Of a stretch of 51,142 bases of DNA, positions 32,453-40,634 are shown one piece after another; positions within the stretch are counted from its first letter, which is position 1; the number at the start of each line of letters is the position of its first letter. The DNA lies in assembly GCF_005048225.1 (NCBI RefSeq), contig NZ_SUNI01000023.1:1-51142 (forward strand), given 5' to 3'. Below the pieces are notes generated by a model, which did not search any database, was not told the DNA's origin, and was given only the letters and a program-made list of their open reading frames with translations. This DNA is from Paracoccus gahaiensis. GTDB taxonomy: Bacteria; Pseudomonadota; Alphaproteobacteria; Rhodobacterales; Rhodobacteraceae. The translations under genes and the position numbers were made by a program.

Positions 32453-32860
32453 ATGATCCACGTGCTGCGCCAGCTGGCTATGCTCTTCGTCGTGACCCTG
32501 GTCACGATGGGCATCACCGTGTCTGCTGGCAACGCGTCGATGGATCTGAAGTGCGAGATGATGCTGACAGCGGCATCGGTCGAGGCATCAGACGGTCATG
32601 GCCAGCATTCCGGGGCAGGTGGTTCCGACCATGTCCATGAACAAGCGGTGCTGGTTCAAGACCATGTGCATGACGAAGACACATCCTCCGAGGGACATGG
32701 CTCGCACTGCAAGGCCCATGCCTGCCCTGCGACCGCGTTCCTGACCTCCAGCGATGTTGCCCAAACCTTTCTGATCGGGCAGACCATTGATGCTGTCCGC
32801 ACGGCGCCGTTGGTGGAACTGACTGTCTCCAAAGGACTGCGCCGCCCTCCGCGGGCCTGA
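32453..32860 (+). CDS. His-rich exported or membrane protein, function unknown
   Basis: 135 residues. A hydrophobic N-terminus (residues 5-25) may be a signal or anchor. The middle has many histidines (HGQHSG, DHVHEQ, DHVHDED, HGSHCKAHAC) that could bind copper or zinc. No catalytic motif is seen. Similar small His-rich proteins open copper or metal clusters in other proteobacteria, from memory. It is the first gene of the copper run. Confidence 0.6.
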   Translation: MIHVLRQLAMLFVVTLVTMGITVSAGNASMDLKCEMMLTAASVEASDGHGQHSGAGGSDHVHEQAVLVQDHVHDEDTSSEGHGSHCKAHACPATAFLTSSDVAQTFLIGQTIDAVRTAPLVELTVSKGLRRPPRA

Positions 32861-32931
32861 TCCGAACGTTGCAAGCTGCATCCTAACAGGCTGCGGCGAT
32901 CATCCTTCTGATCAAAAAGCGGAATCTTCAC

Positions 32932-33150
32932 ATGAAATTCATGTTTGCGGCTGCGATGCCGCTGCTTGCGGTGGCCTGTGCGCCGCTGCCTCCACTGGAT
33001 ACGTCTGCGGGGCTTGTAGGCGTAGCCGACGCCACGTCGCCGGTCTCGACCCTGCAGGCTGGTCCTGCCGTCACCTATCGAAACCGCGCAGTTCAGGAGC
33101 CGGGAAACTGGACCGATCTGAACAATGCGCAAGGCCCGGGTGTCGAATGA
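32932..33150 (+). CDS. Small lipoprotein, function unknown
   Basis: 72 residues; lipobox VACA at about 14-17, then a Pro/Ala-rich chain ending EPGNWTDLNNAQGPGVE. Its stop overlaps the TolC-like gene start as ATGA, showing it is a real, coupled gene. It might assist assembly of the outer-membrane protein; no domain is recognisable. Confidence 0.65.
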   Translation: MKFMFAAAMPLLAVACAPLPPLDTSAGLVGVADATSPVSTLQAGPAVTYRNRAVQEPGNWTDLNNAQGPGVE

Positions 33151-34550
33151 AGACGGCATTGGGACTATCGATGGGCGCGTTGCTGTTGCTGACAGCCTGC
33201 GCGGATACGGCAACGATGAGCAAAGCCCGCGACGAGCGGGCAGGGTTCGCGACCGTTGCCGGCATCTCGCGTCAAGCGACGGGGGCAGAGGCAGCGTGGC
33301 TTCAGACCCCGGCCGAACGGCAGGCCCATGCGCAACGCGTGCGCGCCATCGTTCAGGGCAAGACGATCGGCGCCGAACAGGCGGTGCAGGTGGCGCTTCT
33401 GAACAACCCCGGCCTGCAGGCCAGTTATGCCGACCTGGGCATGTCCGCTGCAGACCTGTGGGAGACGGCTCTCGGACCGGTGCCAAGCGTCGGCATCTCT
33501 GTGTCCGGGCTGGTCAGTGGCGATGTCTCCCGGTCTGTGGAAGGCACGGTGGCGTCATCGATCCTGGACATGGTCACGAAGAAATCCCGCACGCGGGCAG
33601 CCGATCTGGAATTCCGTCAAGCGCAGCTGGCCGCCGCGGGTGAGACCCTGGCGCTGGCCCATGAAACCCGCCGGACCTGGATCGAGGCCGTCGGTGCGTT
33701 CGAGGCCGCCGGACTGGTTGGTCGGGCTCAGGGTGCTGCGGACGCGGCATCCGAACTGGCAGCGCAGCTTGGCGAAACGGGGGCACTAAGCCGTGCCGAT
33801 CAGGCACGGGAACATGTGTTCACCGCAGAGCTGGCCGCCGAACAGGCCGAGGCAAGGCTGGAGGCCCAGTTGGCGAAGGAAAAGCTGGTTCGCCTGCTGG
33901 GTTTGTGGGGCACAGATACCGATTTCTATGTTCCCGACAGCCTGCCGGCACTGCCGGGCAACGTGCCGAACAGAGCCAATATCGAGCGTCTGGCCTTGGA
34001 AAACCGCGTGGATCTGGCTGCCGGCCGGTTGGAAATGGAAGCGGTGGCCGCCCGCTACAGGCTCAACGGTCAAACCCGGATGCTGTCAGATGCGGAAGTC
34101 GGTGCCGGCGTTGAGATCGAGCGCGAGGATGGCGAAACAGAACGTTCGCCGGTGGTCGACGTTGCATTCAGCATTCCAGTTTACGACACCAGCGGCCTGA
34201 TCTCCCGGCGCGGAAAGCTGGAATACCAGCGCTCGGCGAACAGCCTCGCGCAGTCTGCGATCAATGCTAGGTCCGAGGCGCGGTCGGCCTATACGGCGGT
34301 CACGGGCAAGCATCAGATCGCTCTGCATTGGCGCGATCAGGTCCTGCCTCTGCGCCGGGAAATCGATGAGCAGGCGCTGCTGAGCTACAACGGCATGCTG
34401 ACCTCAACCTTCGAGCTGCTGAACGATGCCCGCGAGGGTCTGGAATCCCAACTGAGCGCTGCCGAGGCAAAGCGCGATTACTGGCTGGCCGAGGCGGATG
34501 CCACCGCCGCGATCTGGGGTGGCGCAAGTGACAATGGAGAGGACGAATGA
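33147..34550 (+). CDS. TolC-family outer-membrane lipoprotein
   Basis: 467 residues with a lipobox (LTAC, near 17-20). Two repeats of long helices with TolC-type patterns are visible: ALLNNPGLQASYADLGMSAADLW and ENRVDLAAGRLEMEAVAARYRL. Such proteins form exit ducts for tripartite pumps, but no RND or membrane-fusion gene lies in the window. It overlaps both neighbours by ATGA (lipoprotein before, multicopper oxidase after), so a function with the oxidase in copper tolerance is likely. Confidence 0.8.
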   Translation: MKTALGLSMGALLLLTACADTATMSKARDERAGFATVAGISRQATGAEAAWLQTPAERQAHAQRVRAIVQGKTIGAEQAVQVALLNNPGLQASYADLGMSAADLWETALGPVPSVGISVSGLVSGDVSRSVEGTVASSILDMVTKKSRTRAADLEFRQAQLAAAGETLALAHETRRTWIEAVGAFEAAGLVGRAQGAADAASELAAQLGETGALSRADQAREHVFTAELAAEQAEARLEAQLAKEKLVRLLGLWGTDTDFYVPDSLPALPGNVPNRANIERLALENRVDLAAGRLEMEAVAARYRLNGQTRMLSDAEVGAGVEIEREDGETERSPVVDVAFSIPVYDTSGLISRRGKLEYQRSANSLAQSAINARSEARSAYTAVTGKHQIALHWRDQVLPLRREIDEQALLSYNGMLTSTFELLNDAREGLESQLSAAEAKRDYWLAEADATAAIWGGASDNGEDE

Positions 34551-35914
34551 TGAATCGTCGGCAAGTGATGGGTGCGGGCATCGGGGCAGGGGCTGCGGCC
34601 CTGACCGTCAACATGGGCCAGGCGGAAACACGGTTTCGCGATCTGCCCGAAGCCGCCAGCACCGACAGCCCCTATACGCAGGTGCCACCGCGCCCCACGA
34701 CCGGGATCGAGTACAACCCGGTCGTGACCCTGAACGGCTGGTCGCTGCCCTATCGGATGAACGGCAACGTCAAGGAATTCCACCTTGTCGCCGAGCCGGT
34801 CGAGCGGATCATGGCGGACGGGATGATCGCGCGTCTGTGGGGGTATAACGGTCAATCCACCGGCCCGACGATCGAGGCCATCGAGGGCGAGCGGGTCCGG
34901 ATCTATGTGACCAACCGTTTGCCTGAGCATACCTCGGTCCACTGGCACGGCCTGATCCTGCCATCCGGGATGGATGGCGTATCCGGCCTCAGCCATCCCG
35001 GCATCCCGTCCGGCAAGACGTTCGTTTACGAGTTCGACCTCGTGAAGTCCGGGACCTTCATGTACCACCCGCATGCCGACGAGATGGTCCAGATGGCCAT
35101 GGGCATGATGGGGCTGTTCATCGTGCATCCGCGCGACCCGGCCTTCATGCCGGTGGACCGCGATTTTGCCTTTCTGCTGGCGGCCTATGACATCGATCCC
35201 GGCACCTATATCCCCCGCGTCGCCGAGATGACGAACTTCAATCTCTGGACGTTCAACAGCCGCATCTTCCCGGACATCGATCCTCTGGTGGTCAACCAAG
35301 GGGACCGGGTCCGCGTCCGGGTCGGCAACCTGACCATGACCAACCACCCCGTCCACATGCATGGCTATGATTTCGAGGTGACCTGCACGGATGGCGGTTG
35401 GGTCCGGCCAGAGGCGCGCTGGCCGGAGGTTAGCATCGACATCCCCGTGGGCGCGATGCGGGCCTATGAGTTCGACGCCGATCACTTGGGTGACTGGGCG
35501 ATCCATTGCCACAAATCGCACCACACCATGAACGCCATGGGGCACGAATTGCCCACGATCATCGGCGCCGACAAGAGCCGCGTCACCGACATGGTCCGTA
35601 GGCACCAGCCTGGCTACATGTCGATGGGCACCGCCGGCATGGCGGATATGGGCGAGATGTCCATGGAAATCCCCGAGAACACGATCCCGATGATGACCGG
35701 TTGGGGTCCGCATGGTCCGCTGGAAATGGGTGGCATGTTCTCTGTCGTGAAGGTGCGCGAAGGCATCGCCCCTGACGACTATTCCGATCCGGGTTGGTAC
35801 GAAAACCCTCCCGGTACGCAGGCATGGGAATGGACGGGCGAGTTGCCCGAGCATGCCAGCAACGACAGCCCCGAGACGATCCTGACGCCGCGTGGCGGCA
35901 AGCGCTTGGGCTGA
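34547..35914 (+). CDS. Periplasmic multicopper oxidase (CopA/CueO-like)
   Basis: 455 residues with a Tat signal (MNRRQVMGAGIGAG). All copper motifs are present: HWHG and HPHAD in the first domain, HPVHMHG and HCHKSHHTMNAM in the last, the latter holding the type 1 Cys, His and Met ligands. A methionine-rich stretch (MSMGTAGMADMGEMSM) follows, typical of cuprous oxidases that turn Cu(I) into less toxic Cu(II). The start overlaps the TolC-like stop as ATGA. Confidence 0.9.
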   Translation: MMNRRQVMGAGIGAGAAALTVNMGQAETRFRDLPEAASTDSPYTQVPPRPTTGIEYNPVVTLNGWSLPYRMNGNVKEFHLVAEPVERIMADGMIARLWGYNGQSTGPTIEAIEGERVRIYVTNRLPEHTSVHWHGLILPSGMDGVSGLSHPGIPSGKTFVYEFDLVKSGTFMYHPHADEMVQMAMGMMGLFIVHPRDPAFMPVDRDFAFLLAAYDIDPGTYIPRVAEMTNFNLWTFNSRIFPDIDPLVVNQGDRVRVRVGNLTMTNHPVHMHGYDFEVTCTDGGWVRPEARWPEVSIDIPVGAMRAYEFDADHLGDWAIHCHKSHHTMNAMGHELPTIIGADKSRVTDMVRRHQPGYMSMGTAGMADMGEMSMEIPENTIPMMTGWGPHGPLEMGGMFSVVKVREGIAPDDYSDPGWYENPPGTQAWEWTGELPEHASNDSPETILTPRGGKRLG

Positions 35915-35947
35915 CCTGACCCTATCGAGCAACAAAAAGGAAACGCG

Positions 35948-36427
35948 ATGAAATCGTTGATGCTGGTGACTGCTGTTACCCTTTTCCCGGCCCTGGCAAT
36001 TGCCGCCGGAACCCATGAGGGGGGCCATGACGAGTACGCCATGGGCGCGCCCGCCGAGGCCTCTGCCGGCGATATGAAGACGGTCGAAGTCACCATGCGG
36101 GAAACCGAGGAGGGCACGATGATCTTCGAGCCTGCAGAGCTGTCGTTCGTGTCCGGAGAGACTGTGCGCCTCGTCATCACCAACGAGGGCGAACTGGATC
36201 ATGAGTTCGTCATGGACACGGTGGAGGCCAATGCCAAGCACAAGGAGCTGATGGCCCGGTTCCCTGAGATGGAACATGACGATCCGAATGCGGTCCGTCT
36301 CCAGCCCGGCGAGACTGGTGAGATCCTGTGGACCTTCGAGAACGCCGGCGAATACGAATTCGCCTGTCTGATGCTGGGCCATTACGAGTCCGGCATGCAC
36401 GGCCCCCTGAACGTCACCAAATCCTGA
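35948..36427 (+). CDS. Periplasmic cupredoxin (CopI-like)
   Basis: 159 residues with a Sec signal ending near AIAAG. A plastocyanin-type domain spans about 45-158, with a ligand His in ELDHEFV and Cys, His and Met in ACLMLGHYESGM. A His-rich stretch sits at the new N-terminus. It is likely a copper-binding or electron-transfer protein working with the multicopper oxidase. AAAAAGGAAA precedes the start. Confidence 0.82.
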   Translation: MKSLMLVTAVTLFPALAIAAGTHEGGHDEYAMGAPAEASAGDMKTVEVTMRETEEGTMIFEPAELSFVSGETVRLVITNEGELDHEFVMDTVEANAKHKELMARFPEMEHDDPNAVRLQPGETGEILWTFENAGEYEFACLMLGHYESGMHGPLNVTKS

Positions 36428-36444
36428 ACCGCGAGGACCTGACC

Positions 36445-36726
36445 ATGAACCTGATCCATTTGACCGCTGCGGCGTTGATCGTGTCGTCCGGGGCCGCTCT
36501 GGCTGACACGCACATCACCAATGGGACCGTCACCAAGATCGACACCCAGTGGAGCAAGGTGACCGTCGACCATGAGGAGCTGAAGAACCTGGATATGCCG
36601 GCCATGAAAATGGTCTTCCAGGTCGCAGAGCCGGAAATGCTCGATGACCTGAGCGAGGGACAGAACATTCGTTTTGCCGTCGATCGGGTGAAGGGAAAGC
36701 TGACCATCACTGAAATTCTGGAATGA
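36445..36726 (+). CDS. cusF: CusF-like periplasmic copper-binding protein
   Basis: 93 residues from ATG 36445; the frame upstream is a shadow in the cupredoxin gene. After a signal ending near AALAD, the CusF-type beta-barrel shows WSKVTVDHEELKNLDMPAMKM, where Met and aromatic residues bind Cu(I). Its stop sits 29 nt before the DUF305 start. It probably shuttles copper within the periplasm. Confidence 0.82.
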   Translation: MNLIHLTAAALIVSSGAALADTHITNGTVTKIDTQWSKVTVDHEELKNLDMPAMKMVFQVAEPEMLDDLSEGQNIRFAVDRVKGKLTITEILE

Positions 36727-36755
36727 TCCGGAAAAACGAACATCGGAGAACGAAA

Positions 36756-37304
36756 ATGATCACTTACAAAGCTCTTATCATCGCGGCTGTCGCTGCAAGC
36801 AGCCTCGCAACGCCGCTTTTCGCCCAAGAAGCGGACTTCCAGATGCCTGAGCAATGCGCCATGGCAGCACCGGCCGGAGACATGCCCGCCGCTGGCGAGA
36901 TGCCTGCAGGAGACGCCCCTGCCACCGGAATGCCTGCGGGCGAGATGCCGATGGGAGGCATGCCCGAAGCCTCTGCCCATCACGGCAACAATGCAGGCGG
37001 CATGGGCGCCATGATGGGCATGGGCGGCATGGATATGGAGTCCATGCCCGAGCATGTTCAGGAAAACATGCGCCGCATGATGGTCACCATGCCCGCCATG
37101 CACGACGGCATGATGAATGAAGACGCCGACGTAGCTTTCGCCTGCGGGATGATTGCCCACCATCAGGGTGCGATCGACATGGCCCAAGTTCTTCTTGAGC
37201 ATGGTGATGACGCGGAGATGATCAAACTTGCGGGTGAGATCATCGCAGCCCAAGTCGGCGAGATGGAGCAAATGACCACTTGGCTCTCAGAAAACGCCAA
37301 CTAA
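36756..37304 (+). CDS. Exported Met/His-rich DUF305 protein
   Basis: 182 residues from ATG 36756 with GGAGAACGAAA just upstream. The signal ends near LFAQE. A Met/Pro/Gly-rich region (about 35-100) could bind Cu(I). The DUF305 domain follows, with CGMIAHHQGAIDMAQ and paired histidines. DUF305 proteins are common beside copper genes, but their reaction is unknown. A clear terminator lies directly after it, closing the copper operon. Confidence 0.82.
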   Translation: MITYKALIIAAVAASSLATPLFAQEADFQMPEQCAMAAPAGDMPAAGEMPAGDAPATGMPAGEMPMGGMPEASAHHGNNAGGMGAMMGMGGMDMESMPEHVQENMRRMMVTMPAMHDGMMNEDADVAFACGMIAHHQGAIDMAQVLLEHGDDAEMIKLAGEIIAAQVGEMEQMTTWLSENAN

Positions 37305-37314
37305 GCCCACGTTG

Positions 37315-37345
37315 AGTCGCACGGCGATAGCCGTGCGGCTTTATT
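37315..37345 (+). terminator. Rho-independent terminator after the copper operon
   Basis: An 11-bp stem with one G-T pair (core CGCACGGC and GCCGTGCG) around a GATA loop, followed by TTTATT, 10 nt past the DUF305 stop. Confidence 0.8.
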
Positions 37346-37422
37346 CCAAAGGCACGCGCCGTCCATGTTCGGCTGGCATGCAGAGCCGCACTGCATACTG
37401 AAGAAAAGATCTGCCGTGCCTC

Positions 37423-37453
37423 TTGACCTTCCCATCATGGGAAGCCCCATATC
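37423..37453 (+). promoter_or_regulatory. MerR-type promoter of cueR with 19-nt spacer
   Basis: TTGACC at 37423-37428 and CATATC at 37448-37453 are 19 nt apart, the overlong spacer of MerR-family promoters. A perfect dyad, CTTCCCAT, C, ATGGGAAG (37428-37444), fills the spacer and is the likely CueR site. Confidence 0.75.
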
Positions 37454-37482
37454 CGTGATGTTGCAGCTACGGAGCCTTGTCT

Positions 37483-37944
37483 ATGAATATCGGAGATGCC
37501 GCCACCCGCTCAGGCGTGTCAGCCAAGATGATCCGCTATTACGAGCAGATCGGGTTAATCCCGACCGCCGCGCGAACGGTCTCTGGCTATCGCAACTATG
37601 CGCCGGACGACGTTCATGTGCTGAGGTTCATCGCTCGTGCCCGTGACCTGGGCTTTTCGATCGGCGAGATCTCCGAACTGCTCGACCTCTGGCGCGACAA
37701 GAACCGGCACAGCGCCGATGTGAAGGCTTTGGCACAGGCGCGGGTCACGGATCTTCGTCTGAAGATTGTGCATCTGCAGGACATGGCCGACACGCTAGAA
37801 AATCTTGCCCATTCCTGCGGTGGGAACGAGCGTCCGGACTGCCCGATCCTGCAGGGCTTGGAGGTTGCAACAGGCGAGCCGGCAGGCAGCACCACACATC
37901 AGGCCGTCAACTTCTCAAGTTTCAAGAAAAGGACCGCAACATGA
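37483..37944 (+). CDS. cueR: CueR, Cu(I)-responsive MerR-family activator
   Basis: 153 residues from ATG 37483 (GGAG 8 nt upstream; a TTG 6 nt earlier is less likely). The MerR helix-turn-helix is at 1-40 (IGDAATRSGVSAKMIRYYEQIGLI). The metal loop has two cysteines in SCGGNERPDCPIL, and RHSADVK carries the serine typical of sensors of +1 ions. It lies after its own MerR-type promoter and overlaps the DUF411 gene by ATGA, so it probably switches on its own operon. Confidence 0.88.
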   Translation: MNIGDAATRSGVSAKMIRYYEQIGLIPTAARTVSGYRNYAPDDVHVLRFIARARDLGFSIGEISELLDLWRDKNRHSADVKALAQARVTDLRLKIVHLQDMADTLENLAHSCGGNERPDCPILQGLEVATGEPAGSTTHQAVNFSSFKKRTAT

Positions 37945-38396
37945 TCCACAGGCGCATTTTTATCGGCTCGCTGGCCGCTCTTCTTGCTCCGGCAACAGGA
38001 GTTCTGGGCGCATCGCCGCTTCAGGAAGAAACCCGGATCGCAGTGGTTCGCTCGCCTGACTGCGGCTGCTGCGGCGCGTGGATCGATCATCTGCGGGAAA
38101 GCGGGTTTACCGTCGAAGAAACCCTGGCGGACGACGTCGACGCATTCAAGGATCAGCACGCCATTCCCCAGCCTCTTCGGTCCTGCCACACCGCCCTTGT
38201 CGAAGGCTATGTCATCGAGGGCCATGTTCCTGCCGAGGCTATCCGCAAACTCTCGGCAGAGCGCCCTCAGGCCGCAGGCCTGGCCGTTCCGGGAATGCCG
38301 ATCGGCTCGCCCGGCATGGAGATGGGCGATCACCGCGATCCCTTCGACGTCATTCTCTGGAGCGGGCCCGAGACCCGCGTCTTTGCGAGCTATTGA
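37941..38396 (+). CDS. DUF411 metal-binding protein
   Basis: 151 residues with a signal ending near VLGAS. The DUF411 metal motif SPDCGCCGAW is near 38-47 and a third conserved Cys lies in LRSCHTALV. The C-terminal signature is VPAEAI and GLAVPGMPIGSPGM. These proteins occur with copper resistance genes and are thought to bind the metal, but the role is not settled. A broken relative lies at 31528. Confidence 0.83.
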   Translation: MIHRRIFIGSLAALLAPATGVLGASPLQEETRIAVVRSPDCGCCGAWIDHLRESGFTVEETLADDVDAFKDQHAIPQPLRSCHTALVEGYVIEGHVPAEAIRKLSAERPQAAGLAVPGMPIGSPGMEMGDHRDPFDVILWSGPETRVFASY

Positions 38397-38404
38397 GGTC
38401 AAGC

Positions 38405-39166
38405 ATGACAAATTCAGACACAAAATCCGCCATCCTTCACCGGATGGTCATGACGAAGCACATGTGCCCCTATGGGCTGAAATCGCTCGATCTGCTCAAG
38501 CGCCAGGGCTACAGCGTCGAGGATCGCCACCTGACAACCCGCGCCGAGGTCGATGCCTTTAAAGAGCAGCATGGCGTCCAGACCACCCCGCAGACCTTCA
38601 TCGGCGGCCAGCGGATCGGCGGCTATGATGACCTGCGGCGGCATTTCAGAAAGACCGTTCGCGACAAGAGCGACACCACCTACCGTCCGGTGATAGCGCT
38701 GTTCGCCATGGCTGCCGCCATGGCCCTGGCCACCAGCTGGGCCGCGTTCGGCGCACTGATAACCGTCGCTGCGGCGGAATGGTTTGTGGCCTTCGCGATG
38801 TGTCTGTTGGCCCTGCAAAAGCTGAAGGACGTGGACAGCTTCGCCACCATGTTCCTGAACTATGACCTGCTGGCGCAGAGATGGGTGCGCTACGGATACG
38901 TCTATCCCTTTGCCGAAGGTCTGGCAGGTGTCCTGATGGTTGCGGGCGCGCTGATGTGGCTGTCGATCCCGGTCGCCCTGTTCATTGGCACGATCGGTGC
39001 CGTATCGGTCTACAAGGCGGTCTATATCGACAAGCGCGAGATCAAATGCGCCTGCGTAGGTGGCGACAGCAACGTGCCCCTGGGCTTCGTGTCGCTGACC
39101 GAGAACCTGATGATGATCGCCATGGCCATCTGGATGCTGATCAAGGTCACCATGCTGGGACATTGA
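38405..39166 (+). CDS. Glutaredoxin-MauE/DoxX fusion membrane protein
   Basis: 253 residues from ATG 38405; upstream codons are shadow. Residues 1-80 form a glutaredoxin-like domain with MCPYGLKSL, so the site is CPYG (one cysteine) rather than CPYC, and TTPQTFIGGQRIGGYDDL supplies the cis-proline and glutathione-site pattern. Residues about 95-250 are four helices of MauE/DoxX type with a CACVGGDSNVPLG cysteine pair. It probably passes reductant across the membrane to copper or thiol proteins. It lies 8 nt after DUF411. Confidence 0.8.
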   Translation: MTNSDTKSAILHRMVMTKHMCPYGLKSLDLLKRQGYSVEDRHLTTRAEVDAFKEQHGVQTTPQTFIGGQRIGGYDDLRRHFRKTVRDKSDTTYRPVIALFAMAAAMALATSWAAFGALITVAAAEWFVAFAMCLLALQKLKDVDSFATMFLNYDLLAQRWVRYGYVYPFAEGLAGVLMVAGALMWLSIPVALFIGTIGAVSVYKAVYIDKREIKCACVGGDSNVPLGFVSLTENLMMIAMAIWMLIKVTMLGH

Positions 39167-39332
39167 TGGCGCGGCTTTTCAAATAGCGGGGCTGCAGAGC
39201 GAACTACGTTGTCAGCACGACGTCTTACCTGAGTGTTCACACAGACGTGGATGGTTTTGGTCCCGGTCGGAACCTTCTTTTGCACACAGTCACGAGTTTT
39301 AGAAGGAACTCTCAGAATAAAGGAAACATATC

Positions 39333-39815
39333 ATGGGATATGGACGCTTTTTCGCGATGATCGCGACGTCGACGATCGTCATGTATGGATTAATGTATCT
39401 GAATACCTATTCGATCGATCACATCGAATTCTCGCAGACCCGTATGTGGATGGCGATTTATATGGGATCGGTAATGGCGGTCATCATGCTTGCATTTATG
39501 CTGGGCATGTACTCCGATCGAAAGAAGAACATCGCGATTTTCATAGGCTCTGGTTTAGCGTTTCTACTTTCGCTTTGGCTCGTACGAAGCCAGGAGACGG
39601 TTGAAGATCTCGCTTGGATGAAGGCGATGATCCCCCACCATTCGATTGCCATCCTGACCAGCGAACGGGCTGATATTTCAGATCCGAGGGTTCGGGCCCT
39701 TGCAGACGCAATCATTGAAGCGCAGCGTGACGAAATTGCAGAAATGAAGAGCTATATCGCCGATATTGAGGAAAACGGCGACGCACCAGCAGGCACTCGC
39801 CGCACCGCCGACTAG
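39333..39815 (+). CDS. Membrane DUF305 protein
   Basis: 160 residues with three N-terminal helices and then a DUF305-type domain with MKAMIPHHSIAILTSERADISD. Unlike the first DUF305 protein, it lacks the Met-rich region and is membrane-bound. AAGGAAA precedes the ATG. The 166 nt upstream hold no clear promoter. Its copper link is by neighbourhood only. Confidence 0.78.
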   Translation: MGYGRFFAMIATSTIVMYGLMYLNTYSIDHIEFSQTRMWMAIYMGSVMAVIMLAFMLGMYSDRKKNIAIFIGSGLAFLLSLWLVRSQETVEDLAWMKAMIPHHSIAILTSERADISDPRVRALADAIIEAQRDEIAEMKSYIADIEENGDAPAGTRRTAD

Positions 39816-39922
39816 GCGTGTCGATCGCGGCAATCTGCTGCACCCTGTTACCGGGCGGTTGTTGTCCCCGGTGATCGCAGCGGGGGGCGATGAGTCTGGC
39901 CTCCGTCTCAGTTATTCCCAAC

Positions 39923-39959
39923 GCCCTCCGCCTGCGGCGGGCTGTTGTATATGACAACA
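39923..39959. promoter_or_regulatory. Two adjacent inverted repeats upstream of copZ
   Basis: A GC-rich near-perfect 9-2-9 hairpin (39923-39942) is followed at once by TGTTGT, 5 nt, ACAACA (39943-39959), ending just before the AAAAGGAG ribosome site of copZ. The second could be an operator or affect translation. Confidence 0.35.
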
Positions 39960-39972
39960 AAAGGAGAAACGA

Positions 39973-40173
39973 ATGACGACGTTCAATATTCCCAATATGA
40001 GCTGCGGCCACTGCAAGGCAACGGTTGAGAAGACCATCCATTCGGTCGACCCCAAGGCACAGATCGATTTTGACATGGCGTCGCGAAAAATCACTATGGA
40101 CAGCGGGGTTGAGGCGGACAACGTCCAGGCAGCACTGGCCGCAGCCGGATACTCTGCCACTCTGGCTAAATGA
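39973..40173 (+). CDS. copZ: CopZ-like copper chaperone (HMA domain)
   Basis: 66 residues forming one heavy-metal-associated domain: the metal loop NMSCGHCKATVEK, with CGHC at 12-15, and the VEADNVQAALAAAGYSA end. It carries Cu(I) in the cytoplasm. A strong AAAAGGAG site precedes the start. No P-type copper ATPase partner lies in the window. Confidence 0.87.
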   Translation: MTTFNIPNMSCGHCKATVEKTIHSVDPKAQIDFDMASRKITMDSGVEADNVQAALAAAGYSATLAK

Positions 40174-40317
40174 CAGTCTGGCCAATTATCGATTATGTCA
40201 CTGTAGGCGATGCAGGTCCTCGGTTGCCGTCGGCTACAGACTTGTCCGAGCGGGAAGGCTACGTTCGTGAATGCGGGCCAGATGCCCGTTGGCGCCGGGG
40301 CGCCCCGATGGTATAAC

Positions 40318-40330
40318 GAGGTAATACCTC
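40318..40330. promoter_or_regulatory. Candidate operator of the toxin-antitoxin pair
   Basis: Perfect 6-1-6 palindrome GAGGTA, A, TACCTC, 20 nt before the antitoxin start. Ribbon-helix-helix antitoxins usually bind such sites to repress their own operon. Confidence 0.55.
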
Positions 40331-40349
40331 ATTTGCCCCGGAGGACTTC

Positions 40350-40634
40350 ATGGCTGCCGTTCACCCTGTTGCCGTAAAGCTGGATGCTGAAGTTCATGCC
40401 CGGATGCGGGAGCTTGCCAAGGCACAGAACCGCACCCCGCATTACCTGATGCGCGAGGCCATCGCCCAGTATGTCGAGCGTGAAGAGAAACGCGAGGCAT
40501 TCCGGCAGGAGGCGCTGACGGCATGGGCGACCTATCAGACCACCGGCCTGCATGTGACTCACGCCGAGGCGGACGCCTGGTTGGCTCAGCTCGAAGCCGG
40601 TCAGGATGTAGAGCCGCCTGAATGTCACAGCTGA
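40350..40634 (+). CDS. Ribbon-helix-helix antitoxin
   Basis: 94 residues. The N-terminal 45 have the RHH pattern (PVAVKLDAEVHARMRELAKAQ, then RTPHYLMREAIAQYV). The rest is an acidic, charged tail that should wrap the toxin. GGAGG lies before the start. It overlaps the toxin gene by 13 nt, the usual arrangement of type II pairs. Confidence 0.83.
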   Translation: MAAVHPVAVKLDAEVHARMRELAKAQNRTPHYLMREAIAQYVEREEKREAFRQEALTAWATYQTTGLHVTHAEADAWLAQLEAGQDVEPPECHS

